Assembly: GCF_001485575.1 (NCBI RefSeq)
Contig: NZ_BCNB01000006.1
Coordinates: forward strand, 744,001-808,000
Source: Haloarcula sp. CBA1127
GTDB lineage: Archaea; Halobacteriota; Halobacteria; Halobacteriales; Haloarculaceae
DNA: 64,000 nt
Reading direction: 5' to 3'
Part shown: in pieces, positions 44,657 through 52,940 of the stretch
How the letters are laid out: every line of letters begins with the position of its first letter
How positions within the stretch are numbered: the stretch's first letter is position 1
Translations under genes and position numbers: made by a program
Notes under the pieces: generated by a model
Databases searched by the model: none
What the model saw: the letters and a program-made list of their open reading frames with translations, nothing else
What the model was told of the DNA's origin: nothing

Positions 44657-45125
44657 GCCGTCCCCGGCGCGTGTCGTCGCCGACGCCGATGTCCTCGCCG
44701 CCGATCTGCTGTGTGGGCCAGACAGCGATGCCCGTGCCGCTATCGACCATATCCGCCGGCACTCGTGGGTCACGCTCGTCGCGAGTGACGACCTGTTAGA
44801 CGATGCCAGCGCCGTCATCGCCGACCTCGCCGACGCCGACCTGGCGGCTGACTGGCGGGCGCGGATCGAACCCGACTGTGACATCGTCGACCATCCGGCC
44901 GGCGACCAGCCCGCGCTGGCTTCGGCCTACCGGGGCGGCGCACAGCACCTGCTCTCATACGATGACGACCTGCGGAGCGCCCGGACCAGCGCGTCGCTCA
45001 ACCGTCATATGTCTTTGAGTGTCAGACCACCGGACGCCTTCGCCCGCCTGTTCGACCCAGAGTCACTGTACCCAGTCGTCGAGGACGGCGAGTATCCCGG
45101 TCCGGACCGGGACCCACGCGCGTAG
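44649..45125 (+). CDS. PIN-like domain protein (VapC-like, DUF7384-type)
   Basis: A 158-residue protein with PIN-fold acidic positions: Asp in VVADADVLAADLL near residue 13, Asp in LVASDDLLDDA near residue 40-48, and Asp in LLSYDDDLR near residue 113, which normally bind magnesium in RNA-cutting PIN nucleases. The C-terminal tail is proline-rich. The start at 44649 is inside the 3' end of the upstream small gene (8-bp overlap). Nuclease or toxin activity is inferred only. It is convergent with the transducer gene, 16 bp apart. Confidence 0.75.
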   Translation: MREPSPARVVADADVLAADLLCGPDSDARAAIDHIRRHSWVTLVASDDLLDDASAVIADLADADLAADWRARIEPDCDIVDHPAGDQPALASAYRGGAQHLLSYDDDLRSARTSASLNRHMSLSVRPPDAFARLFDPESLYPVVEDGEYPGPDRDPRA

Positions 45126-45141
45126 CCGGTGACTTTGCTGC

Positions 45142-46845
45142 TCAGTCGTCAGCCGTCGTTACGGTGGTTGTGGCGCCTGCTCCCGATGGCCCGTTCGTGC
45201 CCTCGGCAACGTCAAATTTCGCAAGTACCTCACGCAACTCGTCGGTCTGGGCCGCCATCTCCTGTACTTCGGTGGTCACTTCGGTAATTGTCGCGGTCTG
45301 TTCCTCGGTCGCGGCGGCGACGGCCTCGGACTCCTCGTTGGTCTGCTCGCTCACAGTCGCGACTTCATCGACCATATCGACGACCTCCTGCGTGGTCTCT
45401 GCCTGTTCGGAGGTAGCTCCCGATATCTCCTGAATCGAATCGTTGACCTCGCCGAGCACGTCGACGATGTCCTCGAAGTCCCGGAGCGCCGACTCGATGG
45501 TCGCGGCGCTGTCGGTCACTTGCTGATTCGTCGCCTCTACGTCGCTGACGGTCTCGCTGGCCTCGTGCTGGACTGATTCGATGCGGTCCGACACGTCCGT
45601 CGCGGCGTCGCGGGTCTCCTCGGCGAGCGTCTTCACCTCGTCGGCGACGACAGCGAATCCGTCTCCGCTTGCGTCCGCGCGAGCCGCCTCAATGGAGGCG
45701 TTCAGTGCGAGCATGTTGGTCTGCTCGGCGATGTCCGTGATGACCTCGACGATGTCGTCGATTTCGCTGATCTGATCGACCAGACTCTCGACCGCAACGG
45801 CGATGTCGTCGATACGAGCCTCCATCTCGTCGAGTTCGTCGATCGCCTGCTCGGCGTCCGCACGTCCCTCGCGGCCACGTCGTGTCGCCTTCTCGGCGGT
45901 GTCGGCCGCGTTTTCCGCGGTTGCGGCGATCTCTTCGACGGTGGCAGACAGCCTGTTCATCTCCGAGGCGACGTCGTCGTGACGCGACGCCTGCTGGCTG
46001 GCTCCGGCCGATATCTCCTGCACCGACCGGGAGATCTCGTCGCTCGCGTCGTCTATCTCCTTGACGCTCCGGGTGACATGATCGCTCGTCTCGTCGACGT
46101 CCTCTGCGAACGCGGCGACGGTGGCGACTGTCTCCCCCAGCGTCGTCACGAGGTCGTTGTAGTTCTCGACGACAGCGTCGAACTGCTCGTCGTCGGCCTG
46201 GAAGTTCTCGTCGATAGTGGCCGTCAGGTCCCCGTCTTTCGCCTGCTCGGCGGCGTCACCGAAGGCGACGACGAGGTCGTTGAGCGCCTGGGAGCGCCGT
46301 TCGAGATCGCTGGTCATGGTCTTCAGTTCGGTGGTGTAGTCGTCCATACTGGTGGCCATCTTCTCCAGCGACTGTCCGAAAGCTCCGGGGACGTCCTCGT
46401 CGAGGACATCGGCGTCGAACTCCTGTCGGGAGAGCGCGTCAGCCTGTCGGGACACCGTCAGCAGGTAGGACTGCATCGATCGAAACGATGAGAGCAGTTC
46501 GGCGACCTCGTCGTCCCGCTCGCTCTCGGGCAGTTCGACATCAAGCTCGCCGGACGCGATGTGGTCCGCACCCGCGGCCATGGCTGTGATTGGCTCGACG
46601 AAGTCCTCGCGGGTGATGAACACCGTGTTGGCGAACGCGACGATAGCACCAGCGAGCAACACGCCCGTGACGACGAATCGGACGGTCCCGCTGGCGACGA
46701 GAGAGACGACTGCCAGCGCGACCGAAGCGGCAAACTGCAGACCGACGGCTGCAAGCACCTTCCGTTCGACCGAACCGGAGACGCCGAAGAGGTCCAGTGA
46801 TTCACGTATCACCGTTTTGTACTGTCCGACCGGGTCTGTGAGCAT
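45142..46845 (-). CDS. Methyl-accepting chemotaxis/phototaxis transducer (Htr)
   Basis: A 567-residue signal transducer. Two membrane helices (about residues 25-47 and 52-72) are joined by only 3-6 residues, so there is no extracellular sensor domain. HAMP-like linkers follow (residues about 73-130 and a second region near 200-250), then a long methyl-accepting coiled coil with the conserved hairpin tip NMLALNASIEAARADASGDG. This topology is that of rhodopsin-coupled or intracellular-sensing transducers; no rhodopsin gene is adjacent. GTTTAATAA at 46866-46874 puts a TATA-like element 25 bp before the ATG at 46845, which is chosen over a GTG at 46851. Confidence 0.9.
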   Translation of the reverse strand: MLTDPVGQYKTVIRESLDLFGVSGSVERKVLAAVGLQFAASVALAVVSLVASGTVRFVVTGVLLAGAIVAFANTVFITREDFVEPITAMAAGADHIASGELDVELPESERDDEVAELLSSFRSMQSYLLTVSRQADALSRQEFDADVLDEDVPGAFGQSLEKMATSMDDYTTELKTMTSDLERRSQALNDLVVAFGDAAEQAKDGDLTATIDENFQADDEQFDAVVENYNDLVTTLGETVATVAAFAEDVDETSDHVTRSVKEIDDASDEISRSVQEISAGASQQASRHDDVASEMNRLSATVEEIAATAENAADTAEKATRRGREGRADAEQAIDELDEMEARIDDIAVAVESLVDQISEIDDIVEVITDIAEQTNMLALNASIEAARADASGDGFAVVADEVKTLAEETRDAATDVSDRIESVQHEASETVSDVEATNQQVTDSAATIESALRDFEDIVDVLGEVNDSIQEISGATSEQAETTQEVVDMVDEVATVSEQTNEESEAVAAATEEQTATITEVTTEVQEMAAQTDELREVLAKFDVAEGTNGPSGAGATTTVTTADD

Positions 46846-46865
46846 ACGCACCCTTTTCTTACAGT

Positions 46866-46874
46866 GTTTAATAA
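46866..46874 (-). promoter_or_regulatory. TATA-box of the transducer gene
   Basis: TTATTAAAC on the minus strand, centred 25 bp upstream of the ATG at 46845; decides the start. Confidence 0.55.
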
Positions 46875-46976
46875 TGTTCCAGTCTAATTCTCGGATATTG
46901 AAAAAGAATTAGTGGACGAAGGCCTAGTACAAAGCGACACAAGCCCAGGTCCGATGGCGTTCTCGTACTTGATTAT

Positions 46977-47774
46977 TTACCGATCCTGATTGACCAGCGC
47001 TGCGACGCGCCGGACGACCCAGCGCGGCGTCACCCTGACCAGCCGGTCGATAAGCCGCATCGACCGCCGCGGAATCACGACAGTCTCGCCAGCGGCGGCC
47101 CCTTCGTAGGCCGCCGTTGCGACTGCCTCGGGCGTATTCGAGGCGACGGACCCGACTGTCGAGTCCCCCATCCCAGCCCGTTCCTGGAACGCCGTGTCGA
47201 CCGGGCCAGGACAGACCACCGTCACGTCGACCGGTGTCTCCCGTAATTCCTCGGCCAACGCCTCGCTGAAGCTGTTGATGTACGCTTTGCTCGCGTAGTA
47301 GCCAGCGAGGTTCGGCCCCGGCTGGAACCCGGCGACCGAACCCACGTTGATAACCGCGCCGCCGTCGTCGAACTCGTCTATGAACAATCGCGTCAGCTCG
47401 ACGGGGAGCATGACGTTCAGCTGCAGTTGCGTTCGCTCCTCGTCGAGGTCACTTTCGGCGAACGGCCCGTAGGTCCCCACGCCGACGTTGTTGACGAGGA
47501 CATCGATGTCCAGACCGCGCTCGGTCACCTCCTCGTACAGATCCTCGGCGGCCGCCGCGTGATCGAGGTCCATCGTGACTGGCGTCGCCGTGATGCCCCT
47601 CGTTTCGAGGTCGTCGGCCAACCGCTCCAGTTTCCCCTCGCTCCGGGCGACCAGTACTACGTCGTGTCCGCGTGCGGCGAATTCGCGTGCCAACGCTTCG
47701 CCGATGCCCGCTGACGCACCGGTTATCAAAGCAGTGCCACCGGTCCCGACGACCGGTACGTCGCTACCGCTCAC
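46977..47774 (-). CDS. Short-chain dehydrogenase/reductase (classical SDR)
   Basis: A 265-residue NAD(P)-dependent oxidoreductase. The cofactor motif is TGASAGIGEALA, an Arg in VARSEGKLERL suggests NADP(H), the catalytic Ser is in INVGSVAGF and the YxxxK motif is YYASK. Its C-terminal part is basic-rich for this genome (RLVRVTPRWVVRR), perhaps a membrane-association helix. The GTG at 47774 falls in a 28-bp sequence that is repeated at the 3' end of the next gene (see repeat); the true start could be a few codons downstream. Confidence 0.88.
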   Translation of the reverse strand: MSGSDVPVVGTGGTALITGASAGIGEALAREFAARGHDVVLVARSEGKLERLADDLETRGITATPVTMDLDHAAAAEDLYEEVTERGLDIDVLVNNVGVGTYGPFAESDLDEERTQLQLNVMLPVELTRLFIDEFDDGGAVINVGSVAGFQPGPNLAGYYASKAYINSFSEALAEELRETPVDVTVVCPGPVDTAFQERAGMGDSTVGSVASNTPEAVATAAYEGAAAGETVVIPRRSMRLIDRLVRVTPRWVVRRVAALVNQDR

Positions 47775-47790
47775 CGTACCACTCCGCGAC
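47763..47790. repeat. 28-bp direct repeat, copy at SDR gene start
   Basis: CGCTACCGCTCACCGTACCA plus 8 more bases, repeated perfectly at 47875-47902, where it is the 3' end of the ITPase gene (ending Trp-Tyr-Gly-Glu-Arg-stop on the minus strand). The copies are 112 bp apart. Confidence 0.85.
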
Positions 47791-47874
47791 CGTTGTCGCT
47801 CCGGGTTCCAGCGCCATCGGTCCCTCGTCGCTGGAACTTCCGAGGGATGAGTCCCATCCCTCGACGGACGGTTC

Positions 47875-47902
47875 GCTACCGCTCACCGTACCACTCCGCG
47901 AA
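47875..47902. repeat. 28-bp direct repeat, copy at the ITPase gene end
   Basis: Second copy of the sequence at 47763-47790. This copy carries the last nine codons and stop of the ITPase gene, so it is the likely source. Confidence 0.8.
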
Positions 47903-48547
47903 CTTCGCCAGTGCCCGCCCGCGGTGGGATATCGCGTTCTTCTGCTCGGTGCTCATCTCCGCGAACGTCGTTCCGTCGTGCTCGAAGATGGGGTCGAAGC
48001 CGAACCCGCCCTCGCCGCGCGGGGCGACGATTTCGCCGTTCACGCGCCCCTCGAACAGTTTGACCGGGACTGTCTCGCTGCTCTGCGCTGCGCTTCCGTC
48101 GTGGACCTGCTCGTCCGTCGTCGCTGCACCGCGGTCGTCAGCCGACAGGTCCTGTCCGCGCCGGTCCTCGCGGTCGATGCCGTCCGGGTCCGGTGTCGCC
48201 TCGAAGCCATCCCCGTCGCAGTAGGCGATGACTGTCTTGAACGCCGCCGTGCGGTCGTCCTCCGGCTCGGTCATGCGCCAGACGCGTTCCACGCCGACAG
48301 TGTCCTCGACGTAGGAGGAGTACGGCCCGGGGAACCCGTCGAAGGCGTCGATGAACAATCCCGCATCGTCGACGATGACCGGCCCGTCTGCCGCTCGGTA
48401 GGCCGCCCGCGCTCCCTCGGCTGCGACCGTTTTCAGGTCGTCAGCCTGGACTTCCGGATAGTCGAAGTCGAACTGTTCGACCTCGTCGTCGAGATACTCG
48501 GTCGCCTCTCGGACTTTTCCGGGGTTGGTCGTGACAAAATTGAGCAT
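47876..48547 (-). CDS. Non-canonical purine NTP pyrophosphatase (RdgB/HAM1-like)
   Basis: Hydrolyses XTP and dITP to keep damaged purines out of nucleic acids. The 223-residue protein begins FVTTNPGKVREA, continues VIVDDAGLFIDAFDGFPGPYS, and ends with GGFGFDPIFEH and SHRGRALAKF, all core HAM1 signatures. About 40 residues of polar, low-complexity sequence (from DPDGIDRED to AAQSSE) are inserted before VPVKLFEG, where other archaeal members have a short turn. The start ATG at 48547 (MLNFVTTN) is clear. Confidence 0.92.
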   Translation of the reverse strand: MLNFVTTNPGKVREATEYLDDEVEQFDFDYPEVQADDLKTVAAEGARAAYRAADGPVIVDDAGLFIDAFDGFPGPYSSYVEDTVGVERVWRMTEPEDDRTAAFKTVIAYCDGDGFEATPDPDGIDREDRRGQDLSADDRGAATTDEQVHDGSAAQSSETVPVKLFEGRVNGEIVAPRGEGGFGFDPIFEHDGTTFAEMSTEQKNAISHRGRALAKFAEWYGER

Positions 48548-48673
48548 ACCGGCACACAGCGACCGGCGATAAAAGAGCCGTCGAAAGTCAGTTCAGACGG
48601 ACTGTTGTAGATTCGTTCCGGACAGTGCCGACCCTGGGTCGGCAGTACCGGGAAACCGCTACAACACTCTGTA

Positions 48674-48949
48674 TCAGTCGACGACGACTTCGACCGGTTC
48701 GTCCTCGCTCTCGGAGTCGAACTCCTCGCTGCTGCCGCCGCGTTCGAGATACAGCATCACGCCGGCGACCGCCAGCACGACCCACGAGCGCCAGTTCGCC
48801 AGGTTCAGGGTGTAGCCGATGCCGAACGGCTTCTCGACCAGCATATCATCGCCCGGCTTCCAATAGGCCGACACCAACCGCTTGAGGCTCGGTCGTTCGA
48901 AGTTGTACGGCACGCCGAACAACGTTCCCGACTGGGGTTTTTCTGCCAT
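48674..48949 (-). CDS. Small membrane protein, DUF5808-like
   Basis: A 91-residue protein. The N-terminal segment FGVPYNFERPSLKRLVSAYW is the DUF5808 signature known from small archaeal and bacterial membrane proteins. One membrane helix follows (about residues 55-68) and the tail is strongly acidic. Function unknown. The start ATG at 48949 is consistent with the family. Confidence 0.85.
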   Translation of the reverse strand: MAEKPQSGTLFGVPYNFERPSLKRLVSAYWKPGDDMLVEKPFGIGYTLNLANWRSWVVLAVAGVMLYLERGGSSEEFDSESEDEPVEVVVD

Positions 48950-48979
48950 ACTGCGTTCTATTCGGGCCGAGGTTAAACC

Positions 48980-49130
48980 ATTTGTCCACCACCTTTTTCA
49001 TCGTCACCGTTCCTCGCTCGCTTCGCTCGCTGCGGGGACGGCTCCTCGAAAAACGTGGGCGAAAAAGGCGCGAATCGCTCCGCGATTCGCGTGAAACCGC
49101 GGCCTCCGGCCGCGGTATGCGTACCACCAC
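48980..49130. repeat. Intergenic palindromic repeat region
   Basis: GC-rich inverted repeats: TCGCTCGCTTCGCTCGCTGC near 49015, GCGAATCGCTCCGCGATTCGC near 49077, and CCGCGGCCTCCGGCCGCGG near 49100. GAAAAACGTGGGCGAAAAAG at about 49051 matches inverted a segment at about 32392. These are dispersed haloarchaeal palindromes; the region may act as terminator for the tail of the DUF5808-like gene or of Kae1-Bud32 transcript. Confidence 0.55.
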
Positions 49131-49164
49131 TGACAGTTATTCACTCCTTCAATTGCGTCCCCTT

Positions 49165-50826
49165 CTACTGATACCGGCCCCGACCCTCGATGTCGTCGAG
49201 GCTGGCGAACACCGCATCGGCGTGGTCGCTCTCGGTCCGGTAGGCGTCCTCGGCGGCCGACAGCAGCGTCTCGGGGTCGTCCGCGGTTCCGGCGAGCGAC
49301 TGGGCGAGGACGTGAAGGTCCATCGCATGGTCCTCGGCCTCCTGCGTGTAGTAGCCGAGGCCGAAGTCGATGAGGAACGTCCGGTCTGCCTGCTCGCCAT
49401 GGCTACCGACCCGGACGTTCCGCGTCGTCGGGTCGCCGTGCACGAAGCCGTCGTCGTGGATGCGAGCGAGCCAGCGGCCCACGTCCGCGACACGGGCTTC
49501 TGACAGCCCCTCGCGGAGGTCTGTGTTGCCCACGCGCTGGAAGACAATGCGTGACTCCTGTGGGTCTACGTCCCGCACGAGCGGCGTCGGGACGCCGTTA
49601 CGGCGCGCCTCGCTGGTGAGCCGGGCTTCCTGACGGGTCCGCTCAATCCTGAGGCGCTCGTCCAGCGTCGGGTGGCGGTAGCTCCGTGGCACGCGTTCCT
49701 TGATGACTCGGTCGCCGTCAAAGCGGACAGTCGCCTCCGCACCCTGAACTTCGTCGCCTCCCATCCGGTAGCTGTCCACCGACTCCTCGGTACCGCGCCA
49801 GGTGACAGCCACCTCGTCTGGCCGGAAGTTCGAGTCGATGCGCGAGTCCTCGATGGCGACGGTGTCGCCGGCTGCGTACATCTTTGCACCGAGCATCGCT
49901 ATCATCCCGGCGTTGTCCCGCAGGAAGCGGTTTTCCGGAGCGTAGAATTCTGCCCCGCGTTGCTCGCACATCTCGCCGAGCATCCGCTGGAGGCGGTCGT
50001 TCTGGCCGACGCCGCCGCCGAGCACCAGTTCGTCGGCCCCGGTCAGCGACAGCGCCCGCTCGGAGACTTCCGTCAGCATCGCGAAGATGGTCTCCTCCAT
50101 CCCGCGACAGACATCGTCTATCGGGACCCCGTCGTCGACGGCCTGCTTGGCGGCGCTCATGATGCCCGAGAAGGAGAAGTCCATCCCCTTGACGACGTAG
50201 GGCAGTTCGTGGTACTCGCCGTTGCGGGCGTGCTGTTCGACCTTCGGCCCGCCGGGATGGGACCAGCCGATGTGGCGCGTGAACTTGTCGATGGCGTTGC
50301 CGACGCCGGTGTCCATCGTCTCGCCCAGCACGCGGTACCGGCCGTTCCGGTAGCCCAGAATGTGGGCGTTCGCGCCGGAGGCATTCAGACACACCGGCGA
50401 ATCGAAGCCCGAGCGATGGCGGCCCACTTCGAGGTGGGCGACCATGTGGTTCACGCCGACCAGCGGCACGTCGAAGCGCTGGGCGACCGCCCGGGCAGCC
50501 GTGGCGACGATTCGCAAGCAGGGTCCCAGTCCCGGACCGCGGGCGAAGGCGACGGCATCGATTGGTGCACCGGTTTCGCCGCTCCCGTCCACCCCGCCAG
50601 CAGTCGCTCGCTCGTGTGCGTGCTTGATGGCCGTCTCGACGACGGTCGGGATGGCTTCGCCCATGTGCTCGGCGGCCTCGCGCGGGTGGATGCCGCCGCT
50701 GTCTGGCGCGTACGCGTCAGTTTCGATGAAAACGTGGTTGTCGTCGGTTACCTGCGCTGGGTCCGGCGTCTCAAACACCGAAGCACTGGCTGCCCAGGCA
50801 GTACCTTCGATACCCAGAATACGCAT
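49165..50826 (-). CDS. tRNA threonylcarbamoyladenosine synthase Kae1 fused to Bud32 kinase
   Basis: A 553-residue fusion of the two catalytic KEOPS subunits. Residues about 1-335 are Kae1, with the iron-binding VNHMVAHLEVG and the ATP-binding GGVGQNDRL; residues about 350-553 are the Bud32 kinase, with the HRD-like IHDDGFVHGDPTTRN and DFGLGYY magnesium loop. The pair places t6A37 on tRNAs that read ANN codons. The fusion is standard in haloarchaea and many Euryarchaeota. It lies 9 bp after the S27ae gene, in one operon with the two ribosomal protein genes. Confidence 0.97.
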   Translation of the reverse strand: MRILGIEGTAWAASASVFETPDPAQVTDDNHVFIETDAYAPDSGGIHPREAAEHMGEAIPTVVETAIKHAHERATAGGVDGSGETGAPIDAVAFARGPGLGPCLRIVATAARAVAQRFDVPLVGVNHMVAHLEVGRHRSGFDSPVCLNASGANAHILGYRNGRYRVLGETMDTGVGNAIDKFTRHIGWSHPGGPKVEQHARNGEYHELPYVVKGMDFSFSGIMSAAKQAVDDGVPIDDVCRGMEETIFAMLTEVSERALSLTGADELVLGGGVGQNDRLQRMLGEMCEQRGAEFYAPENRFLRDNAGMIAMLGAKMYAAGDTVAIEDSRIDSNFRPDEVAVTWRGTEESVDSYRMGGDEVQGAEATVRFDGDRVIKERVPRSYRHPTLDERLRIERTRQEARLTSEARRNGVPTPLVRDVDPQESRIVFQRVGNTDLREGLSEARVADVGRWLARIHDDGFVHGDPTTRNVRVGSHGEQADRTFLIDFGLGYYTQEAEDHAMDLHVLAQSLAGTADDPETLLSAAEDAYRTESDHADAVFASLDDIEGRGRYQ

Positions 50827-50835
50827 CGGGCGGCC

Positions 50836-50970
50836 TTACTTCCACTCGGTGTAGCCGCACTTGCCGCAGTGCTGGCGGTCCTCGTGCTCGGCGAGGACGG
50901 TGTCACCGCACCGGGGACAGGTCTCGCGGTCGAGTTCGCCGTCGTCGCTGTAGTACTCGTTGTGTGGCAT
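50836..50970 (-). CDS. rps27ae: 30S ribosomal protein S27ae
   Basis: A 44-residue zinc-ribbon ribosomal protein: start [16 protein letters not shown], cysteines CPRC and CGKC, end YTEWK. The archaeal form lacks the ubiquitin fusion of eukaryotes. Start codon at 50970 directly follows the S24e stop. It is too short to be spotted easily but the motif and context are unambiguous. Confidence 0.96.
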   Translation of the reverse strand: MPHNEYYSDDGELDRETCPRCGDTVLAEHEDRQHCGKCGYTEWK

Positions 50971-51279
50971 CTATGCTTCCTCCGCCTCTTCTTCGCCGTC
51001 GGCGACGATCTTGTTGCGTTCGAGCATGTGGTCCTGCTCGACGTCGCGGGCGTACTCGGGGTTGTCGTAGACCTTCGCGTAGCCGACCGTCTTCCGCATG
51101 CCGAACTTGGTGTCGAGCTTGTGGATGACGACTTCCTCGGCATCCTTGTTCAGCGTGGCCGCAAGAGAGTCGCGGACAGAGAGACGGGAGGGGGTGGCTT
51201 CGTCGTGGACGACCTCGAACCGGACGTCCGTGCGGTGCAACATGGGATTCTCGTCTTCTTCGATGATGTCGATATCCAT
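50971..51279 (-). CDS. rps24e: 30S ribosomal protein S24e
   Basis: A 102-residue protein of the small subunit. It begins DIDIIEEDENPMLHRTDVRFEV and has the family block HKLDTKFGMRKTVGYAKVYD; the C-terminus is an acidic halophilic tail. It is the first gene of the S24e-S27ae-Kae1/Bud32 operon, and an AT-rich TCCTTTTACG on the minus strand lies about 35 bp upstream. Confidence 0.97.
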   Translation of the reverse strand: MDIDIIEEDENPMLHRTDVRFEVVHDEATPSRLSVRDSLAATLNKDAEEVVIHKLDTKFGMRKTVGYAKVYDNPEYARDVEQDHMLERNKIVADGEEEAEEA

Positions 51280-51464
51280 GGTTCGTTGTCCGTATCTACC
51301 CGTCGAAGCGCGTAAAAGGATTTCGAAGCGGTTGACGCCGTCTCCGTCCGCGATTCCGTATCACCGTGCTGTGCGGCGATTCGGCGATGGGACGGGAACG
51401 TGCCGTAGCGGCTAGCTGTGTCCGGTACAGCACTTCCAGAGCGATAGCGGCTGGACGCCGGCCC

Positions 51465-52472
51465 TTACCGCTCGCCCAGCTGTGCGAGGAGGTGCGAGAG
51501 ATGGATTCGCTCGTTTGCTGCGTCGACGAGCGCCATATCGGTCTCGCCGGCCATCGTGTGAATCTCGGCCAGCCGGTCCCCTGAGTAGCGTGACCGGGCC
51601 ACTTCCAGCACGTCGTCGAGGATGTCGGACGCGCCGTACCCCTCGTCGACGAGCAAGTCATCGAGTGTCGACCGGGCGTCGGTAAAACGCCCGTCTTCCG
51701 CCGCGTCGACCATCTGCTCGACCTGGTCGTCGGCTTCGACGGCGTTCAGCGTCTCGAAGGCGGCGTCCATCGTCACCTCGCCCTCTGCTTCGGCGGTGGT
51801 CTGGGCGGCCAGCACTGCCGTCCGGAGGTCCCCCTCTGCGTACCCGGCGACGTACTCAATGCCGTCGTCGTCGTGGTCGACGCCCTCCGCGGTGACGATC
51901 TCTTCCAGTACCGACGCCGTTTCCTCGTGGGTCGGCTCGCGCATCACGACCGGGAAACACCGCGAGCGGATCGGCGGGATGACCGCCGAGGGCTGACGCG
52001 TCGCGATGACGAACTGCGTCGCTTCGTAGTACTGCTCCATCACTCGACGCAGCGCCTGCTGGAAGTCTTCGCGCATCCCCTCGGCGTTGTCCAGCAGAAT
52101 GGTCTTGTAGCTGCCCGACACCGGCGAGTAGCTGGCAGACTCCTTGAGAACGTGGTTGATGAGGTCGGCCTTCGAGGACTCGCGCCGTCGTTTACTGTCG
52201 ATGAACGACGCGAACCGCGGGTCGTTCGAGACCTCCTTTTTTGTCATGCCGAACACGTCGGCCATGTTGAGTTCGGTAAAATCCGCGTCGGGATTCTCGT
52301 GGACCTCCCGGGCAAAGGCCCGGACAGCGGCCGTCTTCCCGCTCCCCTTCGGCCCGTGGACCAGGAGATTCATCGGCTCCTCGATGGCTCCTTGCAGGTG
52401 CTCGCGGGCCTTCGGCTGGCGGATCTCCGACAACTCCGGGGCGTGTGTCTCCGTCCACAGCGGCGCGTCCAT
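51465..52472 (-). CDS. Replication factor C small subunit 2-like AAA+ protein
   Basis: A 335-residue AAA+ clamp-loader subunit, likely cytoplasmic at the replication fork. Walker A is HGPKGSGKTAA (near residue 40), sensor/arginine finger region is PPIRSRCFPV, and the RFC C-terminal collar follows. The Walker B strand ends LLDNAEGM where an active loader has a DE pair, so ATP hydrolysis by this subunit may be weak. Haloarchaea encode two RFC small subunits; this resembles the divergent one (RfcC in Haloferax terms). Start ATG at 52472. Confidence 0.85.
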   Translation of the reverse strand: MDAPLWTETHAPELSEIRQPKAREHLQGAIEEPMNLLVHGPKGSGKTAAVRAFAREVHENPDADFTELNMADVFGMTKKEVSNDPRFASFIDSKRRRESSKADLINHVLKESASYSPVSGSYKTILLDNAEGMREDFQQALRRVMEQYYEATQFVIATRQPSAVIPPIRSRCFPVVMREPTHEETASVLEEIVTAEGVDHDDDGIEYVAGYAEGDLRTAVLAAQTTAEAEGEVTMDAAFETLNAVEADDQVEQMVDAAEDGRFTDARSTLDDLLVDEGYGASDILDDVLEVARSRYSGDRLAEIHTMAGETDMALVDAANERIHLSHLLAQLGER

Positions 52473-52636
52473 CTGTTGGCACTGGGTATGCCCGGCCCCG
52501 ACAAGTATCCCGCGGTCCGCGGGCTCACACTACCCGCTGGTACTTATGGGACAGTAGCGGCGCGTTCGGTGACCTCTCTCACAACCGAGATCCAGCAGCG
52601 ACCGACACACTGGGGCCGGTAGTCCTCGATCCTCGC

Positions 52637-52777
52637 TTAGGAGAGCAGACTGTCCTCGGCTGGCTGCCAACCGCATTCCACGCACTCGAACTCCTCGTCG
52701 CCCGTTTTAATTACCGGCTCGTCGCACTTCTTACATTCCCGGAAGGGATTGTGGGGCCGAGTGGATGGTCGCGGCAT
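52637..52777 (-). CDS. 46-residue zinc-ribbon microprotein
   Basis: A very short protein, MPRPSTRPHNPFRE followed by CKKC, then about 15 residues, then CVEC and GWQP, ending ESDSLLS-like with an acidic tail. Two CxxC pairs make a rubredoxin/zinc-ribbon knuckle that would bind one zinc. Haloarchaea carry many such microproteins, mostly of unknown regulatory role. The stop is at 52637-52639 and the ATG at 52777; AT-rich DNA at 52790-52815 could hold the promoter. Confidence 0.75.
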   Translation of the reverse strand: MPRPSTRPHNPFRECKKCDEPVIKTGDEEFECVECGWQPAEDSLLS

Positions 52778-52869
52778 ACGTTAGCTAACTACACATTCTT
52801 CTCATATAACAATTTTCTCTACGTACATAGAACAGCACCGTTGCGACCGACTGAAACGACCGCAGGGAG

Positions 52870-52940
52870 TGCGCCGGCCGGGAATTGAACCCGGGCTATT
52901 GCCTTGGGAAGGCAATGTCCTACCACTGGACCACCGGCGC
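52870..52940 (-). tRNA. tRNA-Gly (anticodon CCC)
   Basis: On the minus strand the acceptor stem GCGCCGG pairs with CCGGCGC, the anticodon stem TTGCC/GGCAA encloses TTCCCAA, giving anticodon CCC, and the T-arm is CCGGG/CCCGG with TTCAATT. The discriminator is A. No intron is seen. Confidence 0.95.
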
